Source: Muribaculaceae bacterium
GTDB taxonomy: Bacteria; Bacteroidota; Bacteroidia; Bacteroidales; Muribaculaceae
Direction of reading: 5' to 3'
NCBI GenBank assembly: GCA_022509085.1
Contig: JAFLTW010000008.1
Coordinates: 1 to 64,000 of the forward strand
DNA: 64,000 nt
The position numbers and the translations under genes were made by a program. Below the pieces are notes generated by a model, which worked only from the letters and a program-made list of their open reading frames with translations, was not told the origin of the DNA and ran no database searches. Positions 43,766 through 53,424 of this stretch are shown in pieces. Position 1 is the stretch's first letter. Every line of letters begins with the position of its first letter.

Positions 43766-43797
43766 CAAAATTAGGTCAAATTTTTAATCTTTCCAAA
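43766..43797 (-). promoter_or_regulatory. Promoter of rpsU series
   Basis: On the minus strand TTTG (43797-43794), 20 bases, TAATTTTG (43773-43766) is an exact consensus. The leader to rpsU is about 50 AT-rich bases. Confidence 0.85.
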
Positions 43798-43853
43798 AAT
43801 TTAACCTATTTTTTGAATATTTGAGGGTTATGCCGGGCCTTCCGAAGCGCTTT

Positions 43854-44396
43854 TCAGTCCTGTTTGGGGGCGTGGTTGCGGTCTTCGGGATACCATTTCG
43901 AATACATCAGATAGTTTTTGGCTATCTTTACGTTCATCTCCTTGGCCTTCTCGGGCTCTACCATCTTGATGAACTTTGCGGGCTGGCCGCCCCAGAGCTC
44001 GTGGGCTCCGATCTTGGTGTTGGAGAGCACCACGCTGCCGGCCGCCACGAGGGCTCCCTCGCCCACCTCGGCGTGGTCCATCACCACGGCTCCCATGCCG
44101 ATGAGGGCATAGTTGCAGATCTTGGCGCCGTGGATCACGACGTTGTGGCCTATGGAGACGTCGTCGCCAATCTCGGTTACCGACTTCTCGTAGAGGGTGT
44201 GGATCACCGTGCCGTCCTGGATGTTGACGCGGTTGCCCACACGGATGGAGTTGACGTCGCCGCGGAGCACGGCGTTATACCATATGCTGCAGTCGTCGCC
44301 AATCTTTACGTCGCCTACTATCACTGCGTTTTCGGCTATGAAGCAGCCTTTCCCTATCTCGGGCGTGAAGCCCCGGAGTGCGTGAATTATCGCCAT
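43854..44396 (-). CDS. Gamma carbonic anhydrase-like hexapeptide protein
   Basis: The frame is open up to 44660, but that part is the 3' end of the aminopeptidase gene; ATG at 44396 gives 180 residues. Left-handed beta-helix hexapeptides run from about 12 to 130, and the three zinc histidines of gamma carbonic anhydrases are present: H66 (TVIHTL), H84 and H89 (SIGHNVVIHGA). A C-terminal helix follows. Carbonic anhydrase or a related acyltransferase-like function is possible. It lies 23 bases after the aminopeptidase gene on the same strand. Confidence 0.88.
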   Translation of the reverse strand: MAIIHALRGFTPEIGKGCFIAENAVIVGDVKIGDDCSIWYNAVLRGDVNSIRVGNRVNIQDGTVIHTLYEKSVTEIGDDVSIGHNVVIHGAKICNYALIGMGAVVMDHAEVGEGALVAAGSVVLSNTKIGAHELWGGQPAKFIKMVEPEKAKEMNVKIAKNYLMYSKWYPEDRNHAPKQD

Positions 44397-44419
44397 TATC
44401 TTTTCTGTATGTCGGTTTC

Positions 44420-46219
44420 TTATTTTTTCAACGGTTGGGTTTTGGCGGCGAGCCATTCGGCCTCCTCCTTGTCGAGGAAGGGGGTGAGGCGCTCGCGCAC
44501 CATCCTGTGGTAGGCGTCTACCCACTCTATCTCGGCCTCGCTCATTATCTCTGTCTCGAAGAGGGAGCGGTCGAAGGGGAAGAGGGTGAGTGTCTCGAAG
44601 CGGTAGAAGCGCCCGAAGTCGGTGTCTTCCGCCACGACGGGCGTGATGAGGTTCTCGCACCTGATGCCGTATTGGTCGGTGAGGTAGATGCCGGGTTCGT
44701 TGCTCATCACCATCCCCGGCTCGAGGGGCGTGGGGTTGGTGTTGAGGCGTATGCTCTGCGGGCCTTCGTGGCAGTTGATGAAGAAGCCTACGCCGTGGCC
44801 GGTGCCGTGGAAGTAAGCCTTCCCCTCCTTCCAGAGGAACTGGCGTGCGAGGACGTCGAGCTGGTGGCCCGTGGTGCCCTGCGGGAAGTGGATCGTGGCC
44901 AGGGCTATGTGCCCTTTCATCACGAGGGTGAAGTCGTGGCGCTCGCCGGGTGTGGGGTCGCCGCCGAGGGATACGGTGCGCGTGATGTCGGTGGTGCCGT
45001 AGATATACTGGCCGCCGGAGTCTACGAGAAGCAGGCCGTGGCCGGAGAGAACGGCGTCGGAATGTTCGTCGGCCTCATAGTGCACGATGGCGCCGTGGCC
45101 TTTCCAGCCGATGATGGGGGCGAAGCTGTTGTCGACACAGCTCTTGTCGGCCTTGCGGTAGCCGGTGAGCACGTCGCCGAGCTGCACCTCTGAGAGCTTG
45201 CCGGAGGCAAACTCCTTCTCCACATACATGAAGAATTTCACCAGGGCAACGCCGTCTTTCTCCATCGCCTTGGCGATGTTGGAGAGCATTGTGGCGTTCT
45301 TGATGCTTTTCAGCTTGGAGACCATGGCTCCGCCAAACACGGGCGTGCACCCCACGGCGTCGTAGATGCCGCGGGCCGTCTTCTCGGGGTCGAGCAGCAG
45401 GCGCGTAACCTTGGGGAGGGTCTTCAGGAAGGGTTTCACGTCGTCGTAGGGACGAACCTCCACGTTATATTTGTTGAGGTGGGCCTCCACCTCGGGGGTG
45501 AGCTTCTCGCGGTCGACGAAGAGGATGCGGCGGTTCTCGTCGATGAAGAGGAAGGAGACGAAGATGGGGGAGAAGGCGATGTCGCCGGCGGCGCGCACGT
45601 TGGTGGCCCAGGCAATGTCGTCGAGCGAGGAGAGCAGTACGGCGTTGGCCAGCTCGCCCTTTACCTCCTGCATCACGCGGGTCATCTTGGAGTCTACGTT
45701 CTCGCCCACCACCTCCTCGTCGTGAACGAAGAGCTTGTTGGCGGGACGCGCAGGACGGTCGGGCCATATGTAGTCGAAGACGGGGAAGTCGGTGTCTAGT
45801 TTCACGCCGTTGTCGTTGAGCTGCTGCTCGAGGCGCTGGGCGAGGGAAACGGAGAAGGTCATGCCGTCGATGCCGACGGTCTGGCCGCCCTCTGTGTGCT
45901 CGGTGACCCAGTCGATGAGGTCTACGGCCTCGGGACCATCCTCAGGCATCATCTTGAAGCCCGTGCCCTGAAGCTGCTCCTCGGCCTGGAGGAAGTAGCG
46001 CGAGTCGGTCCAGCACAAGGCGTCCTTGGCCGTGACTACGGCCGTGCCGTTGGTGCCGTTGATGGAGGCAAACCCGGTGAGCCACTCTCGCCCGCGCCAG
46101 TGGGCCGGGGCATTCTCGCTCTGGTGGGGGTCCGTGCTCGTTATCACTACGGCGTCGATGCCGTGCTCTTTCATGGCGTGGCGCAAGGCCTCAAGATATT
46201 CCCTGTTCTTCTTTTCCAT
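44420..46219 (-). CDS. Aminopeptidase P family protein (M24B)
   Basis: The 599-residue metallopeptidase has two creatinase-like N-terminal domains and a C-terminal pita-bread domain. The metal ligands are visible: LLVDSGGQYIYGTTDITRT (two aspartates), HGTGHGVGFFINCHE (histidine), MSNEPGIYL (glutamate) and the last glutamate in IRCENLI. It removes an N-terminal residue before proline. The length fits the long eukaryote-like form common in Bacteroidota. Confidence 0.94.
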   Translation of the reverse strand: MEKKNREYLEALRHAMKEHGIDAVVITSTDPHQSENAPAHWRGREWLTGFASINGTNGTAVVTAKDALCWTDSRYFLQAEEQLQGTGFKMMPEDGPEAVDLIDWVTEHTEGGQTVGIDGMTFSVSLAQRLEQQLNDNGVKLDTDFPVFDYIWPDRPARPANKLFVHDEEVVGENVDSKMTRVMQEVKGELANAVLLSSLDDIAWATNVRAAGDIAFSPIFVSFLFIDENRRILFVDREKLTPEVEAHLNKYNVEVRPYDDVKPFLKTLPKVTRLLLDPEKTARGIYDAVGCTPVFGGAMVSKLKSIKNATMLSNIAKAMEKDGVALVKFFMYVEKEFASGKLSEVQLGDVLTGYRKADKSCVDNSFAPIIGWKGHGAIVHYEADEHSDAVLSGHGLLLVDSGGQYIYGTTDITRTVSLGGDPTPGERHDFTLVMKGHIALATIHFPQGTTGHQLDVLARQFLWKEGKAYFHGTGHGVGFFINCHEGPQSIRLNTNPTPLEPGMVMSNEPGIYLTDQYGIRCENLITPVVAEDTDFGRFYRFETLTLFPFDRSLFETEIMSEAEIEWVDAYHRMVRERLTPFLDKEEAEWLAAKTQPLKK

Positions 46220-46292
46220 TATCTGTTTGTGTGTTTCGGTTTTCTGTTAGGAGTGGCGGCGGCCCGTTTCAGACCTGCCGATTTATTTCAAG

Positions 46293-46339
46293 CAAAATTA
46301 GCTAAAATTTCTTATTTATAAAATTTTTATTTAACTTTG
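46293..46339. promoter_or_regulatory. Overlapping divergent promoters upstream of aminopeptidase P
   Basis: On the minus strand TAATTTTG (46300-46293) is a -7 box with a weak -33, serving the aminopeptidase gene. On the plus strand TTTC (46308-46311), 20 bases, TAACTTTG (46332-46339) is one base off consensus. The plus promoter points into about 190 bases with no frame before the next promoter at 46530. The rest of the 355-base gap (46340-46530) is AT-rich; I see no other element in it. Confidence 0.55.
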
Positions 46340-46529
46340 CGCACAAATTGACTGATATCCCTAAAAATATATCCCAAGAATAATCCCTAAAATAATTATG
46401 TCATGGAAATCGTTTAAATAGTGATATAATTTGTAAGTTAGTGATTGAGTAAGATTAAGTTAACTTGTGAAAGCAACCTGAAGTCTAAAAAATCACAGAA
46501 TGGCGAGACTTTGCGAAAAGTGTCGCCAT

Positions 46530-46560
46530 TTTGAATTTTACATATTTTTACGTAATTTTG
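46530..46560 (+). promoter_or_regulatory. Promoter of the sugar nucleotidyltransferase gene
   Basis: TTTG (46530-46533), 19 bases, TAATTTTG (46553-46560) fits the consensus. It lies inside the upstream part of the open frame, so translation must start after it; ATG at 46575 is the next start. Confidence 0.75.
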
Positions 46561-46574
46561 CACACAATAACAAT

Positions 46575-47858
46575 ATGTGTGCACCGACCTCGCCAGCACC
46601 CCAAAAAAGAAATGCCGTGGAAAAGCCCCATATAATATTATATGACACGAAGGAAGACTTTGAAAACCTCCTTCCCATCACCTTCACGCGACCCATTTCG
46701 GCCATCCGGCTTGGCATCACGACGCTTCGAGAGAAGTGGGAGGCAATGCTGCCGTCTGACTACTGCGTGGAGACGGCCGATTTCATGAGCGACATCTTCC
46801 CCTGCGACGACTCGGCCGACGACGAGACGCTCCACATCTGCTCGTCGCTGATCCCGACGCGTGAGGTGGTGGAGGCCGTGGCGGGGTTGAGACCCGGCGA
46901 ACGACTGCTGGCCGACGACGGGTACCTGATGGCCTACCGCGGCAACTGTTTCGACGAGAAACTCTCCTACCTTTCCGGGCTCTCCAACTCTGCGGCTCAT
47001 TCAGTGGCCGTATCTTTCGAGGGAGAGGTGAGGAGGCTACGCTATGTCTTCGATATATTCCTGCAAAACGGTTTTGCTCTCGAGGAAGACTTCAGGCGTC
47101 TGACGGCCGGCAGGGAGAGTGCCGAACCCTACTCCAACAACCTTATACTCGGTCCGCTTACCTATCCCGACGGCCTTCCCCGCATCTTCGTGGAGGAAGG
47201 GGGCGAAGTGGAGGGCGCCAACCTCAACCTGCGCGAGGGACCTATATATATAGGTAAGGACGCGAGGATTATGGAGGGGAGCAGCGTGCGCGGCGGACTG
47301 GCGCTGTGCGAGCGTGCCCAGGTGAGGATGGGTGCCAAGATCTACGGAGCCACCACCCTCGGCCCCTACTGCAAGGCCGGCGGTGAACTGAGCAATGTGG
47401 TGATGATCGGCTACAGCAACAAGAGCCACGACGGCTATCTGGGGAATGCCGTGATAGGGGAGTGGTGCAACATCGGGGCCGGCGTCAATGCCTCGAATCT
47501 GAAAAACGACTATTCCAAAATCCGGATCTGGAACTATCCTCAGGGTCGCTTCATGCGCACCGACCTGCAGTTTTGCGGTCTGATTATGGGTGACCATTCG
47601 AAGGCAGGTGTGAACTGCATGTTCAACACGGCTACGGTTCTCGGCGTGGGTGTCAATGTATATGGTAGCGGATTTCCGCGCGTCTTCGTGCCCTCGTTCA
47701 GTGAGGGGTCGGCCTCGGCTGGCTTCAGCGACGTGAGTCTGAAGAAGTTTTTCGAGGTTGCCACGAGGGTGATGGGTCGCCGCGGCAAGCAGATCACGGA
47801 GAAGGAGCAGGCAGTCTACGAGCATATATATCGTCTTTCCCAAGAACACAAACGCTAA
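46575..47858 (+). CDS. Putative sugar nucleotidyltransferase, GlmU-like
   Basis: From ATG at 46575 the protein has 427 residues. The N-terminal half (about 15-190, IILYDTKEDFENLLPITFTRPISAIRLG) matches the NTP_transf_4 family; the C-terminal half (about 215-380) is a left-handed beta helix with GLALCERAQVRMGAKIYGATTLGPYCKAGGELSNVVM. The layout is like GlmU, which makes UDP-N-acetylglucosamine, but the classical GxGTRM signature is absent. Substrate is unknown. The frame is open to 46500, but a promoter lies in that part. Confidence 0.83.
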   Translation: MCAPTSPAPQKRNAVEKPHIILYDTKEDFENLLPITFTRPISAIRLGITTLREKWEAMLPSDYCVETADFMSDIFPCDDSADDETLHICSSLIPTREVVEAVAGLRPGERLLADDGYLMAYRGNCFDEKLSYLSGLSNSAAHSVAVSFEGEVRRLRYVFDIFLQNGFALEEDFRRLTAGRESAEPYSNNLILGPLTYPDGLPRIFVEEGGEVEGANLNLREGPIYIGKDARIMEGSSVRGGLALCERAQVRMGAKIYGATTLGPYCKAGGELSNVVMIGYSNKSHDGYLGNAVIGEWCNIGAGVNASNLKNDYSKIRIWNYPQGRFMRTDLQFCGLIMGDHSKAGVNCMFNTATVLGVGVNVYGSGFPRVFVPSFSEGSASAGFSDVSLKKFFEVATRVMGRRGKQITEKEQAVYEHIYRLSQEHKR

Positions 47859-47862
47859 GCCG

Positions 47863-47940
47863 GCGCGTGAAAACGCGCAACCCGCCTCGTTGTCATCGGG
47901 ACTCGGCTTCGGTCATTTACTATAGTAAACTCCCGTCAGC
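47863..47940. other. Hairpin and palindrome after the nucleotidyltransferase gene
   Basis: GCGCGT-GAAA-ACGCGC (47863-47878) is a perfect hairpin with a GAAA tetraloop but without a T run. About 45 bases on, TTTACTATAGTAAA (14 bases, perfect palindrome) stands between GGGACTCGG and CTCCCG. No frame of note crosses it. The function is unclear. Confidence 0.5.
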
Positions 47941-47959
47941 CTCGCCCTCGACGCCTAGC

Positions 47960-48007
47960 AGTACCCAATAAAGTACCCAATAAAGTACCCAATAAAGTAC
48001 CCAATAA
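47960..48007 (+). repeat. Four perfect 12-base tandem repeats
   Basis: AGTACCCAATAA is repeated four times without error and without spacers. It is preceded by GC-rich sequence and followed by a repeat-element remnant. The number of copies is likely to vary by slippage. Confidence 0.95.
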
Positions 48008-48010
48008 ATC

Positions 48011-48090
48011 GCGTTGTTCTGCTCGTTATTGCAAAAGACATTGAAATCAAAGAGTTCTGCGATTAATGAGTTCTGCGATTGATAAAAATT
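48011..48090 (-). repeat. GCAGAAC repeat element, copy E (remnant)
   Basis: On the minus strand GCAGAAC heptamers stand at 48016, 48054 and 48070, the last two in the same ATCGCAGAACT direct pair seen before the cores of copies A, B and D. No core or arm remains. The str promoter starts 70 bases later. Confidence 0.7.
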
Positions 48091-48160
48091 TCAGCCTAAG
48101 AGGTAATGATGGCCAAAATGACGCATGCAGCTCGGTAGAGTGAAATTTTTTTGCCGATTG

Positions 48161-48192
48161 TTTGGTCAATTCGTTGATTTTTCGTAACTTTG
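48161..48192 (+). promoter_or_regulatory. Promoter of the str ribosomal operon
   Basis: TTTG (48161-48164), 20 bases, TAACTTTG (48185-48192) is an exact consensus. A leader of about 120 bases precedes rpsL. This leader can pair with itself (TATGCCCC near its start, GTATGGGG near its end) and may be used for feedback by a ribosomal protein. Confidence 0.85.
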
Positions 48193-48320
48193 CCGTGCTT
48201 TTAAGGCTCATTGTATGCCCCGGAGGCGCTAAGCGATTGCATGTCAATTGTTTAGTGGTTCCGTAGCGTATGGGGTCAAAGGAGCAAAAAGAACATAATT
48301 TAAAACCATTTAATAACAGA

Positions 48321-48704
48321 ATGCCTACAATTCAACAATTAGTAAGGAAAGGACGCGTGGCGCTCGAAGATAAGAGCAAGTCGCCCGCACTGGATTCCTG
48401 TCCGCAGCGTAGGGGTGTGTGCGTTCGCGTTTACACGACGACTCCCAAAAAGCCTAACTCCGCAATGAGGAAGGTGGCACGTGTGCGTCTTACAAACGGT
48501 AAGGAGGTCAACTCCTACATCCCGGGCGAAGGTCACAACCTTCAGGAGCACTCCATCGTAATGGTGCGCGGCGGTCGTGTGAAAGACCTCCCCGGCGTAC
48601 GTTACCACATCGTACGCGGCACACTCGACACTGCCGGCGTACAGGGCCGCACCCAGCGCCGCTCCAAATACGGAGCCAAGCGTCCGAAATCCGCAAAGAA
48701 ATAA
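48321..48704 (+). CDS. rpsL: 30S ribosomal protein S12
   Basis: The 127-residue protein starts [12 protein letters not shown]; the frame is open to 48270, but the added residues do not belong to S12. The decoding-centre segments [18 protein letters not shown] and [17 protein letters not shown] are normal. K43 is lysine (PKKPNSA), the streptomycin-sensitive form. It is the first gene of the str operon. Confidence 0.97.
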   Translation: MPTIQQLVRKGRVALEDKSKSPALDSCPQRRGVCVRVYTTTPKKPNSAMRKVARVRLTNGKEVNSYIPGEGHNLQEHSIVMVRGGRVKDLPGVRYHIVRGTLDTAGVQGRTQRRSKYGAKRPKSAKK

Positions 48705-48748
48705 CGACCCGAAACTGATTCTTAACAACAGGTCGTTGCGGTTGAGTA

Positions 48749-48803
48749 AACCTTCAGGCAAGAGAGCCGGAGGTTGAAGCACTAAGGAGGGGATGAATTC
48801 CCC
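48749..48803 (+). promoter_or_regulatory. Structured spacer between rpsL and rpsG
   Basis: The 133-base spacer is unusually long for this array. AACCTTCAGGC can pair with GCCGGAGGTT (48749-48775), and GGGGA with TCCCC (48789-48803), just before rpsG. In E. coli, S7 represses translation by binding the same S12-S7 spacer; an analogous site here is inference. Confidence 0.45.
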
Positions 48804-48837
48804 AAACCAAACAACCACTAAAATCTTAAACACAACA

Positions 48838-49314
48838 ATGAGAAAAGCAAAACCCAAAAAGAGGGTCGTTTTACCAGACCCCGTATTTCACGATGTGCGT
48901 GTGACGAAATTCGTCAACCACCTTATGTATGACGGTAAGAAAAATACCTCATACCGCATTTTCTATACGGCACTTGAAACCGTGAAGGCCAAAATGCCCA
49001 ACGAGGAGCGAAGCGCCCTCGAAATCTGGAAGAAAGCTCTCGAAAACATCACTCCCCAGGTGGAGGTGAAGTCTCGCCGTATCGGCGGTGCTACTTTCCA
49101 GGTGCCCACCGAAATCAGGGCCGACCGCAAGGAATCTATATCAATGAAAAATCTCATTCTCTTCGCCCGCAAACGCGGCGGCAAGACTATGGCCGACAAA
49201 CTCGCAGCTGAAATCGTTGACGCCTTTAACGACCAGGGCGGTGCCTTCAAACGTAAGGAAGATATGCACCGTATGGCCGAGGCCAACCGCGCGTTTGCCC
49301 ACTTCAGATTTTAA
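48838..49314 (+). CDS. rpsG: 30S ribosomal protein S7
   Basis: The 158-residue protein starts MRKAKPKKR (an upstream in-frame ATG at 48793 lies in the structured spacer and is rejected). Family segments [15 protein letters not shown] and [16 protein letters not shown] are present. S7 organises the head of the small subunit and is often the str operon's own repressor. Confidence 0.97.
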   Translation: MRKAKPKKRVVLPDPVFHDVRVTKFVNHLMYDGKKNTSYRIFYTALETVKAKMPNEERSALEIWKKALENITPQVEVKSRRIGGATFQVPTEIRADRKESISMKNLILFARKRGGKTMADKLAAEIVDAFNDQGGAFKRKEDMHRMAEANRAFAHFRF

Positions 49315-49337
49315 TTGAGATAGGATTAAAACTAATA

Positions 49338-51461
49338 ATGGCAAATCACGAGGATTTAAACCTGACCAGAAATATCGGCATCATGGCCCACATCGATGCC
49401 GGCAAAACCACTACGTCGGAGCGCATCCTGTTCTATACGGGGCTTACCCATAAGATCGGAGAGGTGCACGACGGTGCGGCCACCATGGACTGGATGGAAC
49501 AGGAGCAGGAGAGAGGTATCACCATCACATCCGCCGCCACCACTACCTTCTGGAACTATGATGGCAAAAAATATAAAATCAACCTTATCGACACTCCGGG
49601 ACACGTGGACTTCACCGTTGAGGTGGAACGCTCCCTAAGAGTGCTCGACGGTGCCGTGGCTACTTTCTGTGCCGTGGGCGGCGTCGAACCCCAGAGCGAA
49701 ACCGTGTGGCGCCAGGCCGATAAGTATAATGTCCCCCGCATCGGATACGTCAACAAGATGGACCGCTCCGGAGCCAACTTCTTCGAAGTAGTCCGCCAGG
49801 TTAAAGACGTACTCGGTGCCTACCCGCTTCCCATCCAGATACCCATCGGTGCGGAAGAGTCGTTCAAGGGTGTGGTCGACCTCGTGGAGATGAAGGCCAT
49901 ATTCTGGCACGACGAGTCCATGGGTGCCGAATACTCCGTTGAGGAGATCCCCGCAAACCTTCGCGACGAGGCGGAACAATACCGCGACAAGATGCTCGAG
50001 ACGCTCGCCGAATATGACGACGTGCTCATGGAGAAATATTTTGAAGACCCCGCTACTATCACTACCGCAGAAATCAAGGCAGCGATCCGCAAGGCGACCC
50101 TCGCCATGCAGATCAACCCCATGATCTGCGGAAGTTCGTTTAAGAACAAGGGTGTGCAGACTCTACTCGACGCCGTGTGTGCCTACCTGCCGTCGCCCAA
50201 AGACGCAGGCGGTGTGGAAGGTTACTATCCCGGCGACCGCGAGCGCATCGAGGTGCGCGAGCCCTCCGCCGACGCACCCATGTCGGCGCTGGCCTTCAAG
50301 ATTGCCACAGACCCCTACGTGGGCCGTCTCTGCTTCTTCCGCGTCTACTCCGGCGAAATCAAGGCCGGCAGCTACGTGCTCAACACTCGCGCCGACAAGA
50401 AGGAGAGAATCTCTCGCCTCTTCCAGATGCACTCCAACAAGCAGAACCCCAAAGAGGTGATCGGCTGCGGAGACATCGGCGCCGGCGTGGGCTTCAAGGA
50501 TATCCGCACAGGCGACACCCTCTGCGACGAAAACCATCCCATCGTGCTCGAGGCTATGGAATTCCCCGAACCCGTGATCGGTATCGCCGTGGAACCCAAG
50601 ACGCAGAAAGACCTCGACAAACTCGGTGTCGGACTGCAGAAACTCGCCGAGGAAGACCCCACTTTCAGGGTTGAGACAAACGAGGAGACCGGCCAGACCG
50701 TGATCAGCGGTATGGGCGAGCTTCACCTCGACATCATCATCGACCGTCTGCGAAGGGAATTCAAGGTGGAATGCAACCAGGGAAGACCGCAGGTAACCTA
50801 TAAGGAAGCCATCACCAAACCCGTGGAACTGCGCGAGGTGTTCAAGAAGCAGACCGGTGGCCGCGGTAAGTTTGCCGACATCATCGTCCGCATCGAACCG
50901 GCCGACGAGGACTTCGAGGGCTCTCTGCAGTTTGTCGACGAGGTGAAGGGTGGCAACATCCCCAAGGAATACATCCCCGCCGTGCAGAAAGGCTTCCAGA
51001 ACGCCATGAAAAACGGCGTGCTCGCCGGCTACCCGGTAGAGAAGCTCAAGGTGACGCTCATCGACGGCAGCTACCACCCCGTAGACTCCGACCAGCTCTC
51101 GTTTGAGCTCTGCGCCATCCAGGCCTTCCGCAAGGCCTCGGAGAAGGCCGGCCCCGTGCTCCAGGAGCCCATCATGAAGATCGAGGTGGTGACACCCGAG
51201 GAAAGCATGGGCGACGTGATCGGCGACCTCAACAAGCGTCGCGGTCAGGTGGAAGGTATGGAGTCGAGCCGCAGCGGTGCCCGCATCGTGAAGGCTAAGG
51301 CCCCGCTGGCCGAAATGTTCGGCTACGTGACTGCCCTCCGCACAATCACCTCCGGACGAGCCACAAGCACTATGTCGTTCAGCCACTACGCAGAGGTAAG
51401 CAGCTCTATTGCCCGCAATGTGCTCACTGAAGTGCAGGGTAGGGTGGACCTTATAAAGTAA
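49338..51461 (+). CDS. fusA: Elongation factor G
   Basis: The 707-residue GTPase drives translocation. Motifs: G1 AHIDAGKTT (17-25), RGITIT switch region, [12 protein letters not shown], then domains II-V including [11 protein letters not shown]. This is the standard form, 23 bases after rpsG. tuf is not in this cluster. Confidence 0.97.
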   Translation: MANHEDLNLTRNIGIMAHIDAGKTTTSERILFYTGLTHKIGEVHDGAATMDWMEQEQERGITITSAATTTFWNYDGKKYKINLIDTPGHVDFTVEVERSLRVLDGAVATFCAVGGVEPQSETVWRQADKYNVPRIGYVNKMDRSGANFFEVVRQVKDVLGAYPLPIQIPIGAEESFKGVVDLVEMKAIFWHDESMGAEYSVEEIPANLRDEAEQYRDKMLETLAEYDDVLMEKYFEDPATITTAEIKAAIRKATLAMQINPMICGSSFKNKGVQTLLDAVCAYLPSPKDAGGVEGYYPGDRERIEVREPSADAPMSALAFKIATDPYVGRLCFFRVYSGEIKAGSYVLNTRADKKERISRLFQMHSNKQNPKEVIGCGDIGAGVGFKDIRTGDTLCDENHPIVLEAMEFPEPVIGIAVEPKTQKDLDKLGVGLQKLAEEDPTFRVETNEETGQTVISGMGELHLDIIIDRLRREFKVECNQGRPQVTYKEAITKPVELREVFKKQTGGRGKFADIIVRIEPADEDFEGSLQFVDEVKGGNIPKEYIPAVQKGFQNAMKNGVLAGYPVEKLKVTLIDGSYHPVDSDQLSFELCAIQAFRKASEKAGPVLQEPIMKIEVVTPEESMGDVIGDLNKRRGQVEGMESSRSGARIVKAKAPLAEMFGYVTALRTITSGRATSTMSFSHYAEVSSSIARNVLTEVQGRVDLIK

Positions 51462-51484
51462 AAAAAATCAACATTAACCTTAAT

Positions 51485-51790
51485 ATGAGTCAGAAAATCA
51501 GAATCAAACTTAAGTCTTACGACCACAATCTCGTCGACAAGAGCGCCGAGAAGATCGTGAAGACTGTGAAGAGCACCGGAGCGATGGTGAGCGGCCCCAT
51601 ACCCCTCCCCACCCACAAGAGGATCTTCACCGTCAACCGTTCGACCTTCGTAAACAAGAAGGCCCGCGAACAGTTCCAGCTGTCGTCGTATCAGCGCCTG
51701 ATCGACATCCACAGCTCCACGTCGAAAACAATCGATGCCCTCATGAAGCTCGAGCTTCCCAGCGGCGTTGACGTAAGCATCAAGGTGTAA
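51485..51790 (+). CDS. rpsJ: 30S ribosomal protein S10
   Basis: The 101-residue protein has the S10 signature [20 protein letters not shown] and [18 protein letters not shown]. It opens the S10 cluster and follows fusA by 23 bases, with no promoter-like box between, so str and S10 clusters look joined. Confidence 0.97.
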   Translation: MSQKIRIKLKSYDHNLVDKSAEKIVKTVKSTGAMVSGPIPLPTHKRIFTVNRSTFVNKKAREQFQLSSYQRLIDIHSSTSKTIDALMKLELPSGVDVSIKV

Positions 51791-51855
51791 GGCACGGTAA
51801 TTGCCTCACTCAGAAAGAAAAATAGTAACAAACAATATTTAACTAACCATTAGAA

Positions 51856-52473
51856 ATGCCAGGATTAATTGGAAAGAAAATCGGAATGACATCCGTTTTC
51901 AGTGCCGACGGTAAGAACGTACCGTGCACTGTTATCGAAGTAGGTCCTTGTGTGGTTACGCAGCTCAAGACGCTTGAGAAGGATGGCTACGAGGCAGTTC
52001 AGGTAGGCTTCGAGGAAAAGAAAGAGAAGCACACCACCGCCCCTATGGCCGGTCACTTCAAGAAAGCCGGTGTTGCCCCGCAGAGACACTTGGCTGAGTT
52101 CAATTCTTTTGAAACCAAACCCGCACTGGGCGATACGCTCACCGTTGACCTCTTTACAGAGGGCTCCTTCGTTGACGTAGTCGGCACCAGCAAGGGTAAA
52201 GGTTTCCAGGGTGTTGTAAAGCGCCACGGTTTCGGCGGCGTAGGTCAGCAGACCCACGGCCAGCACAACCGTCTGCGTGCGCCGGGTTCTATCGGTGCCT
52301 GCTCCTATCCCGCTAAGGTGTTCAAAGGCCTCCGCATGGCCGGCCAGATGGGCAACGAGAGGGTAACCGTGCAGAACCTCGAAGTGATCAAGGTGCTCCC
52401 CGAGCACAATCTGTTAGTGATTAAGGGATCGATTCCCGGACATAAAGGTTCAATAGTTACAGTCGAGAAATAA
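51856..52473 (+). CDS. rplC: 50S ribosomal protein L3
   Basis: The 205-residue protein begins [15 protein letters not shown] and holds the loop [15 protein letters not shown] that reaches toward the peptidyl transferase centre. The stop shares one base with the rplD start. Confidence 0.97.
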   Translation: MPGLIGKKIGMTSVFSADGKNVPCTVIEVGPCVVTQLKTLEKDGYEAVQVGFEEKKEKHTTAPMAGHFKKAGVAPQRHLAEFNSFETKPALGDTLTVDLFTEGSFVDVVGTSKGKGFQGVVKRHGFGGVGQQTHGQHNRLRAPGSIGACSYPAKVFKGLRMAGQMGNERVTVQNLEVIKVLPEHNLLVIKGSIPGHKGSIVTVEK

Positions 52474-53105
52474 TGGAACTTGCAGTATACAATATCAAAG
52501 GAGAAGACACGGGTAGGAAGATTACCCTCAACGACGATATCTTTGCACGCGACCTGAATGCAGGCAACGCTGAGCATACCTTATATCTCGACATCAAGCA
52601 ATATCTGGGCAACCAGCGTCAGGGCACCCACAAGAGCAAGGAACGCAGCGAAGTGAGCGGCTCAACACGCAAGCTCATTCGCCAGAAGGGTGGCGGCGGC
52701 GCTCGCCGTGGTGACATCAACTCCCCGCTGCTCCGCGGCGGCGGCAGAGTGTTCGGCCCCCAGCCCCGCGACTACCGCACCAAGCTCAACAAGAAGATGA
52801 AGAGGCTCGCTCGCCGCATCGCCCTCACCTCGAAGGCCAACGACGGCAAGCTCATCATCGTGGAAAACTTCACTTTCGACGAGCCCAAGACCAAGAAGTA
52901 TATGGAACTTGCCAAGAACTTCAAGGTGGATATGCTCAAGACGGTGGTGGTGCTCCCCGAGAAGGATGAGAACGTGCTCCTCGCAGTTCGCAACGTGCCC
53001 AACGCGCTCGTGCAGCGCGCTGCCGACCTCAACGCTTTCACGGTGCTCAACAACGACGCCATGATCATCACCGAGGCCAGCGTAGAGATTATGAATGAAT
53101 TTTAA
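52473..53105 (+). CDS. rplD: 50S ribosomal protein L4
   Basis: The 210-residue protein has the extended exit-tunnel loop region [20 protein letters not shown] and [10 protein letters not shown]. In enterobacteria L4 also represses the S10 operon; no evidence for that is seen here. Confidence 0.97.
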   Translation: MELAVYNIKGEDTGRKITLNDDIFARDLNAGNAEHTLYLDIKQYLGNQRQGTHKSKERSEVSGSTRKLIRQKGGGGARRGDINSPLLRGGGRVFGPQPRDYRTKLNKKMKRLARRIALTSKANDGKLIIVENFTFDEPKTKKYMELAKNFKVDMLKTVVVLPEKDENVLLAVRNVPNALVQRAADLNAFTVLNNDAMIITEASVEIMNEF

Positions 53106-53125
53106 CCAAAAGGAGATAGAGAAAA

Positions 53126-53416
53126 ATGGATATCCAGATCAAACCGCTTATCACAGAGAAAGCGAACAATGAAAGCGAAAAGCTCAACTGCTATACATTT
53201 GCTGTGTCTCCCGACGCTAACAAATTCCAGATCAAAGACCTCGTAGAGAAGCTCTACAACGTGCGCGTCACAAGCGTAAACACCGCATTCTATGCCGGCA
53301 AACGCAAACGTCGCTACACAAAGAGCGGACTGCTGAAGGGACGTAAACCGGCCTTCAAGAAAGCTTACGTAACCGTAGCCGAAGGTCAGACGATCGATTA
53401 CTACAACAACATCTAA
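53126..53416 (+). CDS. rplW: 50S ribosomal protein L23
   Basis: The 96-residue protein starts [18 protein letters not shown], with the basic loop [20 protein letters not shown]23 lies at the tunnel exit and binds trigger factor and SRP. An AAGGAGAT sequence precedes the start. Confidence 0.96.
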   Translation: MDIQIKPLITEKANNESEKLNCYTFAVSPDANKFQIKDLVEKLYNVRVTSVNTAFYAGKRKRRYTKSGLLKGRKPAFKKAYVTVAEGQTIDYYNNI

Positions 53417-53424
53417 GAACAAAA

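Noticed and set aside
43854..44660. Longer start (44660) for the gamma carbonic anhydrase gene
   Set aside because: The extra 88 residues lie within the aminopeptidase gene and are His/Arg-rich; family proteins start at MAIIHALRGF.
47960..48007. CRISPR array
   Set aside because: The four 12-base units are contiguous without spacers and there are no cas genes in the window.
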